Positions 23,301-40,205 of a stretch of 40,686 nt of DNA are shown here, in pieces. The stretch covers positions 1 to 40,686 of the forward strand of contig JAYMTF010000300.1 in the NCBI GenBank assembly GCA_036897485.1, given 5' to 3'. The stretch's first letter is position 1. Each line of letters starts with the position of its first letter. The notes beneath the pieces were generated by a model. It saw only the letters and a program-made list of their open reading frames with translations, ran no database searches and was not told the origin of the DNA. Source of the stretch: Pelargonium nanum (taxonomy: Eukaryota > Streptophyta > Magnoliopsida > Geraniales > Geraniaceae). A program made the position numbers and the translations under genes.

Positions 23301-24281
23301 AGCAAAAGCAGCATCTGTTTCCTCTTTTGTATAACAGTCAGTCTACAAGTAAAACAAAACAAAGCTTTACAAACTAGACGCAAACAGTATAAGCTCAAAT
23401 TATGAATTTGATTGAAATCCTATGGCTACATTGACAAGGTCACTGGTTTCTGCTTATGTTAACAAAACATTCTAAACTTGATTACAAGTTTGCATTTAAA
23501 CATCAAAGCACAAGTTCCCAGTACTATGATAAAACAACAACATTATAAAAAGGGTGGCCTAGTGCTAGTTGCTCCCACCATCATGGGGCTGAGGATGTAT
23601 TTTTGTAGCCTTAACTTTGCTTTCCGTGGAGGTTGTTTTCCAGACTCAAACCTGTGACCACAAAGTTTCAAAGCAACAATCTTACCCTTGGACCAAAACT
23701 CGCCTCCCAAACTAAGATATTTAACTTAACAAAAATTCCTGCCTAAAAATCTTACCTTGTGGATCCTTTTATACGCTTTCTGAACAACGGCACTCCCATG
23801 CATTCTGCATAGCTAACAATTATTTGGTGTCCAACCTGTGGGGCACAAAACAGTTCATCTCTTGCTACCATAAATATAATTCTTTATGCAAATCTAACTA
23901 GACCCTTCCGCAAAGTACCCAACTTCATTCATGTAAGTTTAAAAAGTGCAATACAATATACATACAGATATATACAATCAATAGAGAAACTCACAGTTTG
24001 GTACATGTAGCTATCAAGCTCATCCACTGAATCATCAGCTGGCAACAAATTAGCCAAAGCAACAACCTAAGCAGCACAGTACCGATTCTCAATCAGACAT
24101 TAAAGCTCATTTGGTGGATGATTTTCCAGCACCAAGAGAAGCTAAACAAAGTGTTTGGTTGATGAGAAAAATCAAATTGGGGGATGAGAATAAGAAAAAG
24201 TACCTGGTGGCCGTAGGTGATGCATCGCATCATGGCGTAGCAGCTGTCCTTGCCGCCGCTTACTAGCGCCACCACCTTCAT
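17325..24281 (-). CDS. DPH6: Diphthine-ammonia ligase with fused RidA-like domains
   Basis: Twelve exons close in frame: 24204-24281, 23995-24066, 23756-23835, 22778-23003, 22658-22690, 21973-22055, 21828-21900, 21128-21473, 20706-21037, 19722-20053, 18090-18447 and 17325-17540. The product is 742 residues. The enzyme performs the last step of diphthamide synthesis on elongation factor 2 in the cytosol, ATP-dependent amidation of diphthine. The N-terminal ATP-pyrophosphatase domain (about 1-235) shows the PP-loop SGGKDS at 8-13 and the family motif GINVCGEGGEYET at 194-206. Two YjgF/RidA-like domains follow (about 330-430 and 430-560), including the GPYSQATLHEEILHMAGQLG join. An acidic linker (DTETDTEDEEE) and a cysteine-containing tail complete it. 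Arabidopsis At3g04480, from memory ~715 residues, has the same architecture. All splice sites are GT-AG; no disruption is seen. Confidence 0.95.
17596..17617. repeat. (TA)n microsatellite in last DPH6 intron
   Basis: An alternating TA tract of roughly 20 bases lies in the intron between coding exons 11 and 12. Confidence 0.9.
23551..23706 (-). mobile_element. tRNA-derived SINE in DPH6 intron 3 (Au-like)
   Basis: On the minus strand the element starts with a tRNA-like head: TGGTCCAAGGGTAAGAT resembles a Pol III A box and GGTTTGAGTCTGG a B box. It runs through a body with CTCAGCCCCATGATGGTGGGAGC and ends GGCCACCC plus a short T-run. The plus-strand reading (CTCCCACCATCATGGGGCTGAGGA...AAACCTGTGACCAC) closely resembles the widespread plant SINE family typified by Au. 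It lies in the intron between coding exons 3 and 4 and is in the same orientation as the host gene. A target duplication was not identified. Confidence 0.7.
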
Positions 24282-24321
24282 CCTTCTGCTCTGCGCCGCC
24301 GCCGCCGATGCCGCCGTTGAG

Positions 24322-24329
24322 TTATATAG
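24322..24329 (-). promoter_or_regulatory. Putative TATA box of DPH6
   Basis: CTATATAA on the minus strand lies 41 bases before the ATG at 24281. Transcription initiated from it would leave a leader of only about 10-15 bases, so either the leader is extremely short or another start site is used. Confidence 0.4.
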
Positions 24330-24644
24330 GGTGGTCTCTTCTTTTTCTGCGACTGTGCCGGCTTGTCTCTTTTTTTTTTTTTTTTTTCTTTCTTCAATAC
24401 TGTATTTCGCTAATTTTACTGGTGGAAATACGGTGTCGTTTTCTTATTGTGTCCGTTTATAAGCCAGACCGTATTGTTCGGGTTTATTTAATTTCTTTAG
24501 ATTTATAATATGTCACATGTTTCATTTTGAATAATAAGTTGATATTGATAGGAAAAATTGTATTTTAGAGATTTGTACTTGCATAAATGGAAATGTTATG
24601 AACAATTTTCGTAGGAATGTCAACAAGCGGATCAGTATTGAATT

Positions 24645-24702
24645 ATGAATTCAACCCGGCACATAAGAGTTAAGGGAATGCACTCTTATCACTTGACCAA
24701 AG
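24645..24702 (-). repeat. tRNA-like (SINE head-like) sequence
   Basis: On the minus strand, TTGGTCAAGTGATAAG (24700-24685) resembles an A box and GCCGGGTTGAATTC (24660-24647) a B box, in the order and spacing of a tRNA-derived SINE head. No body or tail could be delimited. Confidence 0.35.
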
Positions 24703-25048
24703 AATGTTTTAATTTATTATTGAATCACATTACTATATATAACATATCTGGAAGGTTGGTGATTACCCCGCGGGTTCCTATTCTATGCAGGACCAGCTTG
24801 TTATTTGATACTGGAAAGAAACGAGACTAGTCGGGGAATGGTCTTTCTGGCCCAATTTAGAGAGCAAGAAAAATTCCTTCCTCATCCTCATCACATTCCT
24901 CTAATAAAAGAAAAATTGCCCTCGTTCCTATCGAGATGGAGAATGCGGTTCACCAAGTTCGAGTGCAATATCCATTATTTTTGTATGTTTAAATATTTGA
25001 ATAAACAGTTGAACTTGCTATTATAATTTTGGGTAAAAAGAAACAATC

Positions 25049-25181
25049 AATATAGTCCCTGAACTTTTGACATAAACTCTAAATGAATGACCATTTTGGG
25101 TCAAAATTTGAAAATTCATATACTATTTTGGGTAAATAAAAATTTATAAATTAACAACACAAAAGTTAAGAGACCAAATTA
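25049..25181. mobile_element. Small inverted-repeat element (AGTCCCTGAACTTTT type)
   Basis: AATATAGTCCCTGAACTTTTG (minus its last base, about 25049-25069) faces CAAAAGTTAAGAGACCAAATT near 25160-25180; the ends pair imperfectly over about 20 bases. The AGTCCCTGAACTTTT end is a very common plant MITE motif. The interior has no coding capacity. Confidence 0.4.
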
Positions 25182-25289
25182 GATCTTTTACTTAATTTGT
25201 TTTTAGTTTACATATGTTTTGGATGATTTACTCGTAAATTATTTACATTTATAAACTAAAACTAAAATTTATAAGAGAAAAAAGAATCT

Positions 25290-25430
25290 CAACAATGCGT
25301 TATATATATATATATATAAAAGTTATGAGTTATAGGCTGAGACCCTCTGCCTATATATCATGGCCAGTAAAGTAATGTCATCTTATCGATTAACACTCGT
25401 ATCCGTTTGTATGAGATTTCGCAGCACACA
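25290..25430. repeat. TA-tract repeat related to the 5.7-kb foldback
   Basis: A TA tract is followed by GGCTGAGACC-type sequence and then GATTAACACTCGTATCC. The 5.7-kb element has GGCTGAGTCTCGG and AATTAACACTCGTACCC. The shared blocks are short, so the relationship is tentative. Confidence 0.35.
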
Positions 25431-25873
25431 ATTTATAAAACAGATACCAAACAAGTAAGATGTTGCTCACCTAATGAAAATGAAATTAATAATAACATAA
25501 CAAAGACAAAGACAAAGACGTGTAAACATGTAATTGCACCTTGATTTGGAACACAACACAGAAACTATTAGGAGTGTGTTTGAATATAAAAAAGAGAGAT
25601 TTGCGGCAAAATATAATGGCGGAGAAGTAGCAGTTGAAGCACAACCAGTCGCTTCGCGCCCTAATCGGAAACCATTTCTCAAATTTTTGTTGTTGTCTTT
25701 TCTCCGATTACAAGAAACCCAACCACAATTCTTTTCACTCTCAGACAAAACATTCCATTTTCTTCACTGTTTCGTATTTGGATTAATTTTTGATTTTTCG
25801 ATTTTTGCTTGGCTCACCGTTCTCTGCTCTTATGTTCCGACTCAGCAGAGACTAGGTGAGTACCATTGTTGAA

Positions 25874-27985
25874 ATGGCAAGCGAAGCTGCGATTTCTGTT
25901 AAAACTGGCCGTGGTGGTGGTGGTCGTGGCGGTGGAAGAGACGATCCCGGTCCGGCGTCGCCGAGGAGTAGTAAGATGAAGTTTCTGTGCAGCCACGGCG
26001 GTCGGATTCTTCCGAGGCCCATCGACGGACACCTCAAGTACGTCGGCGGCGAGACCCGCGTCGTCGCCGTCTCTCGCGATGTTAATTACTCAGGTGCGTA
26101 TCTGATTCGTTTGTGCATTGTCATGTTTGTTTTGGTTCTCTCTGGCTGATTTTAGGTTTTTGTGTTCTTGTTTGTTTCAAAGGAATGGTTTTTAATATTT
26201 AGGGGCAGAGAATTTGAAATGGGTTATTGTCAAATTTGTGAAATAAACGTTGCATTGCATCTACATTGTTATGTTTGTGTAATCCAAGAAAATTTGTTGG
26301 AATTTGATCATATAGGTTGTGGTAAAGATGGCACATGGAAGTGACCATTCAATGTTAGATCCATTAGTTAATCTAGAGCTCGATATCTTTATCGTACACA
26401 ATGTTTCACAAAGGAAATGGAGGGACGGGGATTTGTGTAAAGCCCTTGGTTCTTGGTTTGAGCCGAAAATGGGATAAATGGTGATGAGAAGGCCCCCAGC
26501 TCAAGTTTAAGTGGTGTCCAAACTTTTCGTTATAGTTTATGTTGTTGAGAATTTGAGATGCTTTTAGATCCAAACAAGTTGAGGAGGGTTGGGACTTATC
26601 ATGAAAATTGATCCGTTTGCTAATTTGTATGGAACAAAAGATTGAACTAGTATTATTGAGTAGTTGTGGAACCTGTAGGAGTGGCGGGATTTAACCGAGG
26701 TTGTGCTCTTGGCATGATTTTAGAAGGTGGTTATTGAAATGGTCTTGGCAGTGTCACAATGCTTTTAGTTCCCGTAGCAATTTCCTTCTTATGGACCTCA
26801 ATTTTGTTATGAGAACTGATGCAAGTGAATGCAACCAATTTTGGGAGCCTGTCTTCATAAAATTTGAGCATGGTCGTTTTGGAGAGTAAATGTTCCTTGA
26901 TTTCATTCTCCATGACAGGTTACGCGTTAAAAGGTTCTTATACCCGAACTTTATGATCATAACTTGTTAACCAGTAATTTCAAGACGGCGTGGGTTATCA
27001 AGTAATAACTTTTATTGTGTACTTTTTATTTATTTTTGCAGATCTTATGAGGAAACTTACAGAACAATTTCCCGGGGATGTAGTCCTCAAGTACCAGTTA
27101 CTTTCCGAGGATCTTGATACCTTGGTGTCAGTAAGAGTAGACGAGGATCTGAAGCATATGATTGATGAATACGACCGCCACGAAAATGAAGGAACCCCAA
27201 AGCTGCGCACCTTCCTGTTCCCAGCGAAGCCAATCATAGCAGAAAGTCATTTAGCCTTAACAGATGCCAACGCTCTAGAGCAGCGTTACATTGATGCCAT
27301 CAACGGTATCACCCGTGCAACTATAAAACGAAGACGAGCCTCCACCACTGCAAACAGCGTTTCCTCAAATTGCCCCTCCCCCAAATCCAATTCCCCAGAT
27401 GGACACACTATTGATTCCATGACCCATGACGTTATGTTATCAAATGCTTACCAGAACAGCCCTGCGCCTCCTGAATCCGCAGTACCAAAAAGAGTCCATA
27501 GCATGTACAAAGTCCATAGCTCTCCAAGCCTTTATAACCTTGGTAACACCCAAACCAGCCCCCACAGCAACAACCATAGTAACATCCCAAGCCCCCAGAG
27601 CGGCAACCACAATATGGCCCAAAACAATGGCATCAACAACTACCAGATCCAGCCCCTGCATAATTATTACCAGAATCATCCGCAGCAACAGCATTACCAC
27701 CATGTGCCGGGTTACCAGTCACCTCCCGTCAGAGTAACTCCAGATCCTCCTGTTAGAGTATCTCCGGATCCTCACAAGGGTGCTCTGCCCCCATGGATGG
27801 TTCCAGTGGCGTCCATGGACCGGCCTGAGATGAGCAGGTTTTACGTGGGTCAAGGGCAAAACTACTACTACCCTCCAAATGTGCCACAGAAATGGAATGG
27901 AGTTGGTGGCAACAAGTATTATGATGATAGTCCATATAGTGTGTCACCGGAAGTGCGTAGCCGTGCCCAAAGTCCCTTGACCTAA
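25874..27985 (+). CDS. PB1 (octicosapeptide/Phox/Bem1p) domain protein
   Basis: Two exons join in phase 1, 25874-26093 and 27042-27985, giving 387 residues across a 948-bp intron (donor GTGCGT, acceptor TTTTTGCAG). The start ATG is the first in frame (GAAATGGCA). After a Gly/Arg-rich patch (GRGGGGRGGG, 12-21), the PB1 domain spans about 35-127: it opens MKFLCSHGGRILPRP, contains YVGGETRVVAV and the exon-junction block NYSDLMRKL, and carries the acidic segment VDEDLKHMIDEYD (106-118) at the OPCA position. PB1 domains mediate protein-protein pairing. The rest is low complexity: Ser/Asn-rich, a His/Gln-rich run, and a duplicated PPVRVTPD/PPVRVSPD. No enzymatic domain is present, and partners are unknown. 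It is divergent from DPH6 and convergent with Hsp70. A GTGAGT lies 18 bases before the ATG; it could act as a cryptic donor. Confidence 0.92.
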
Positions 27986-28010
27986 ATGGAGTGAACATTG
28001 AGCAGATGGA

Positions 28011-28428
28011 AATCAGGCTGCATTTTGTAGAGGTTCTCTTTTATTTTCCTAATATGTTATAGGTTTCTCCTCTCTTGTAAATGCTGGTTTCAAAATAGAA
28101 GAAACTTGAGTGCTTTCGTAGAAACTAGAGAAATGAGAAATATTGAGGTACGACACCCTTTTCAAGTATGAAATTTAGTCTAGAATATTAGACAACTTGC
28201 ACAAGCAGGTGAACTTTTTCCTTCAGGTGTTGCTTGATGATAATCAGGCTGCATATTGTAGAAGTTCTCCTTTTTTTCCAAATATACTATAGGTTTCTAG
28301 TAAATGCTAGTTTCAGAAGAGAATAGACTTGAGTGTTTTTGTAGATACTAGAGAAATGAGAAACATCAAACGGAAATTAGCAAATCTGGCACAAATCATC
28401 TGACTTTTTTTCTTCAGGTGTTGCTTGA
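28011..28428 (+). repeat. Tandem duplication in PB1 gene 3' region (231/187 bp)
   Basis: Unit 1 (28011-28241) and unit 2 (28242-28428) both begin AATCAGGCTGCAT(T/A)TTGTAGA and share TATAGGTTTCT, TAAATGCT(G/A)GTTTCA, ACTAGAGAAATGAGAAA and CTTCAGGTGTTGCTTGA. Unit 2 is ~45 bp shorter in its middle. The duplication begins 26 bases after the stop codon, so it probably lies within or just past the 3' UTR. The stretch 28429-28651 up to the convergent Hsp70 stop holds nothing else visible. Confidence 0.8.
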
Positions 28429-28651
28429 CAGATTAACATCATTTTCTAGAATTAACCATGGAATTGTGGGAATCAATCTAAGCTCTATTATATAGTTCTC
28501 ACTTGATTAAAAAATGGAATGGTTGCTCTTACATGTGACCCTTTTGTACCAAAAAAGAAGATAAGAAAAGGATTATATAAACTCTATAGCAATTCAATTC
28601 AAATCCTTGAAGATATCTTGGAAGGCAAAAAAATAAAGTCAGGTTTGGTGA

Positions 28652-31816
<3,165 letters not shown>

Positions 31817-32046
31817 CTAGGAATTTAGGAGGAAAATTGAGAGCGAAACCCTAGAAATTGGGGAAAAAGAGCCCTAGATTTTGAGTGTTGAGAGAGAGTG
31901 TGTGAGATTGGTTGGGTTTTTGCGATTTCGATACGAAATGAGGTTGACGAAGAAGATAAGACTCGTTGCTACGGAGGAGACGAGAGAGGGAGAGAAGAGT
32001 AGCGTCGAAAGGGTTTATGAGAGAGAGATTGAGGGTTAGGTAGTGC

Positions 32047-32052
32047 CACGTG
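32047..32052 (-). promoter_or_regulatory. G-box upstream of cpHsc70
   Basis: The palindrome GCCACGTGGC (32045-32054) contains the CACGTG core bound by plant bZIP and bHLH factors. It lies about 235 bp upstream of the start codon and only 7 bp from the heat-shock element. Confidence 0.6.
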
Positions 32053-32058
32053 GCTGTA

Positions 32059-32071
32059 TTCTAGAATATTC
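32059..32071 (-). promoter_or_regulatory. Heat-shock element upstream of cpHsc70
   Basis: TTCTAGAATATTC is a perfect three-unit heat-shock element (TTC nn GAA nn TTC) located 246 bp upstream of the ATG. Adjacent inverted NTTCN units are the binding sites of trimeric heat-shock factors, fitting an inducible Hsp70 gene. Confidence 0.7.
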
Positions 32072-33559
32072 CCTTGATCTTGACGGACGAGAGCTTTTTG
32101 TCACTTCTGGCCGTTCGATTCTATTGGGCCAATTCGTAACCCGGGTTGGGCCCAGGAAGCTTCTAATGGGCCTTCCTATTGTTTTAAAACAAAAATCAAT
32201 TTTATAAACAAAAAGTTTTTTTTTTTATACTAATAAAGAACTTCATTCGATATTAGTAGGGATTACAGAGTTATTATTACACATCCATGTTTATTGATCT
32301 ACCTGTTCTACCTAAAATAGACAGAAGAATACCTGTGTCTAGATCACGCTGAGTGATCGCCCTGTGTAAAAGGAGACAATCTGTTAGAATACAAAAGTTA
32401 TTTAAATGAGAGTCCATAATGAAATTACAAACATCTAACATAGCATCTACTTCGGCGCTAAAAGCAGTAAACCCATTAGAAGAACTGCAAAATCTAGACA
32501 GAAGAGTTCCATTTTTGGTTTGAAGCTCCCATCCAATTCTATATTGGTCATCTTTAAAGGACCCATCACTGAAAAAGTAGAAATCAGCAGAAATAAACAA
32601 AAAGTTGAATCTTAACATTTTCCATTCTTAAATTTTTTACCATGTTTTTAGTGATATTAAAGAACTTACGAGATTGTTTGAAAGTGTAGATTTTTTATGT
32701 TCATTATGCAAACATGACGGCTCATGCTCTAGTGAGAACCTTCGATCTGTATCGGTTGAAGTTGATTGGGAGAGAGTGTGACTGTCTATCGATATTAAAG
32801 ATGTTCTTTCTTTAAATTCTTGAACAAAGTGGTCGTTTTTGTTTCAAAACCAAAACAAAAATAAAAAAAATAAGAAATAGTGTATTTTGGTGCATATAAT
32901 TTACTGTGATTTTTCACACCAATAAATACTTTAAATTTATTCATAATAAGTATGTAAATCAGTATTGTTAGTAAGGATTTTTGCACATTCTAGTGTAATA
33001 TTCAATATTTTTCAAACAGCAAGGGAACTTACAAATTTCTTCTGAACCAGCAAGCATAATTGGAGTTGAGTACATAAACAAATGAAAATATTCATTTCAT
33101 AACAAAATAAAGATCTTGTTTGATTTCTGACATTAAAAATTAGTAAGGATTTTTTTTTTTTTTGGGAAAAAATTATTTGTCAAAACAGTGCATGAACTTA
33201 TACTGAAAGTAATAAATATGAACAGCTGGAACAAATAGATTATGGAGTAATACATCAAAGACCTTCAGTTTATCCATTTTGCAACACTTGCAATATCCTT
33301 TGTTGTGAGATGGCTAAATACTGAAAAGGTCAAAACACAATTACTCACTGTTACTGATAATGGTATAAGACACATAAAACCAAAATATGATTTGAGATAC
33401 AAGTGACAGCATTTGATTCTCTTTTGTGTTTGGCACACCTAATTTGGTTCATAATCATGGTCTCTTTTTCTCATCCTACCACAACCCCCAACACTACTAC
33501 AGGTCATCACAATAAATACACAATTCTTCTCCAAGAAACTCCTTTCCCAAACAAACACT
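32072..33559. other. Intergenic region between cpHsc70 promoter and kinase 3' end
   Basis: It holds the remaining cpHsc70 promoter, the truncated LINE at 32218-32592 and, toward 33559, the presumed 3' UTR of the minus-strand kinase. Otherwise the sequence is AT-rich with nothing I can assign. Confidence 0.6.
32218..32592 (-). mobile_element. 5'-truncated LINE fragment with target-site duplications
   Basis: The insert is 375 bp on the minus strand, flanked on both sides by an identical 14-bp duplication, ATAAACAAAAAGTT (32204-32217 and 32593-32606). It ends in a short poly(A) tail (T-run at 32216-32226 on the plus strand). The coding part enters directly at the RNase H domain of a LINE polyprotein: Asp in FFSDGSFKDD, Glu in FSAEVDAML and Asp in CILTDCLLL. 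The frame stays open from the 5' truncation point to a stop at 32277-32279, followed by a ~50-base 3' UTR. Truncation, A tail and target duplication together are diagnostic of target-primed reverse transcription. Confidence 0.88.
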
Positions 33560-38420
<4,861 letters not shown>

Positions 38421-39900
38421 AAATATGCCTGGAAAGTAAAACCAACACTAGTATTTGCAACCACCAGTGAATTTAGATAGTCTGAGTCCCATCCCATCCA
38501 AGCATCTGTCTTCCTAGTATAATTACAAAACATCATCAAAGACAGAATTGAATGTAAAAGAGACGAACAGGAAATTTGTTCGTGATTTTCTTCCAACTGA
38601 TAAATTTATATATGTTGAGTGTTCAAACTTCAAAGTTACAGGAATATAACAAGAATGAATTGGACAAAGATAAATCATTTAAGGAATGTATCATAACAAC
38701 GAATGAGGGAAGTACTTCAGCAGATGATAACCAATAGTAAAGAAGAACGAGCATAGTGAAATGGTAAGTAGGAATTAAAGAAGAAAAAAACGCATATTTT
38801 GAAACTTGCAAGAATCAAAGCCAGGACAACTAACGTACCAATGCTTAAAGAAAACATAACCTAAATTTGTGCAAATGAGCTAAAACGCAACTACCCTAGG
38901 AAAGAGATATATAAGCAAAAGTCAAGTGCAGCATCAACTAGAAGCAGAAAATAGTTATGAAGTTTGGGGAAATAAGCAGCAAATGAAAAAAGGGTACGAA
39001 TGCTAAAGAACATTGCTCTTTTTCATCCCATTACAGTCGGCAGAGAATCAAGTAAGATGTGTCTATACCAATAAGCACCCAATGCAAATGCTTAAAGTTG
39101 ATACCTTTTCATCCCATTACAGTAGACTAGGAATCAAGACGTGTCTATGCTAATATGTACCCGATGCAAATGCTTAAAGTTAATAACCTACCGGGTTCTT
39201 CGTATCCATTCATAGTAAACTTGGTTTGAATTGGAAGAAATTGGAGAGGCTGCGAAAATAATAAATTTCTTCCAATTTTCTAATTTTGCACTCAATTATG
39301 TCAACAATTATAACAACAATAACTTCAAAATTATCAGAATCTCATATTCATGATTCTAATCCTGTAATCCACATGAAATAGATAAGAAAATCATAAAACA
39401 CACAAATCGCAACCTCCTAATTACCATAGAGACCCATGAAGTAAATATTCGCGTGGATAAGGAAAAATACATTCTTTCCTAAACCTAGCTTCCTATTCGA
39501 TGGAGATTGTTGTTTTGCATAGATCATCCAACAATAATTCTATAAACTGAGAACCACAATCAGATCTAGAAGACCATAGCCACGCCAGTCCAATTTTAAC
39601 CGCAAGTGATTGCAACAGTTTTTAACACAATCGCAAAAAAATAAATAATAAATCAAACAAATCCACACACCGAGCGATCGCCGAGCAGGAGTTTTGTACT
39701 GACCTGTACGTTTTTTGAAATTGGAATTGAAATCGGTTTGGCGCATTTTAGGAATTGAAACCGCAATTGAACAGAATTTGAGAGTCGCAGAGTGATGAGA
39801 AGATTGTGATTTGATATGGATGAGAGAAGATTGTGATTTGATCTGTGAATTTGTGGTGTGTTGTTTCTGTGAAAAAAGGAAAGTGAAATGAAAGTTGAAG
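38421..39900 (-). promoter_or_regulatory. Leader exons and leader intron of the kinase gene
   Basis: No coding sequence precedes the ATG at 38420. A short leader segment begins after an acceptor (TTTCCAG) at 38428. A matching upstream donor, ACAG/GTCAGT, ends a leader exon at 39704, implying a leader intron of about 1.27 kb. A second plausible donor (CCCG/GTAGGT) near 39193 suggests alternative leaders. The first exon would extend to roughly 39850-39930, where CT-rich sequence on the minus strand suggests the transcription start area. Confidence 0.5.
39019..39188. repeat. Tandem duplication (~85 bp) in kinase leader intron
   Basis: Units 39019-39105 and 39106-39188 share TTTTCATCCCATTACAGT, GAATCAAG, TGTGTCTAT, AATA and ATGCAAATGCTTAAAGTT. 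Divergence is about 15-20%. Confidence 0.75.
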
Positions 39901-39965
39901 GTTTTGAGAGTGAGTGGAGGATAGTGTACTGGTTACTTCTACTCTAAAGCAGAGAGAGAAACTGT

Positions 39966-40205
39966 TTTTTTTTTTTTATAAACCATGAAGTTCCCGAGCG
40001 GGACCGTACACTAGTGGTTGTCACCTTTAAGCCGTTTTAGTGTTTTATCACGCCCAGACTAATCCGCATTCGAGCCGGATAGGACCACAAGGGCGGCAAA
40101 GCTCTCACTACCAAGTTTTAACGCAGCTGCATTCTTTGAAATTTGAATTCGAGACCTCAGGTTAAGCTAAAACAACCTCTTATCAGTTGACCCCCACGCG
40201 CTTGA
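39966..40205 (-). mobile_element. SINE-like element with tRNA head and A tail
   Basis: On the minus strand, GGTCAACTGATAAG (40192-40179) resembles a Pol III A box and GGTCTCGAATTC (40156-40145) a B box. A ~190-bp body follows, containing CCGCCCTTGTGGTCCTATCC and GGCTCGAATGCGGATTAGTC, and it ends in an A-run (T-run at 39965-39977 on the plus strand). Tail, head and length fit a plant SINE. It lies directly upstream of the kinase promoter. No target duplication was identified. Confidence 0.6.

Larger units (their letters stand above)
24330..25560. other. Intergenic region between divergent DPH6 and PB1 genes
   Basis: A T-run of about 18 bases lies near 24369-24387. A tRNA-like head (24645-24702) and an inverted-repeat element (25049-25181) are listed separately. 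A TA tract and a block related to the 5734-5952 foldback lie around 25300-25430. No gene is recognised. Confidence 0.6.

Noticed and set aside
25814..26037. Minus-strand frames opposite PB1 exon 1
   Set aside because: Low-complexity shadows of the Gly-rich coding sequence and leader.
26990..27041. Apparent start of a 331-residue protein in the PB1 gene
   Set aside because: Hydrophobic lead is intronic; joining 25874-26093 to 27042 restores the whole PB1 domain in frame.
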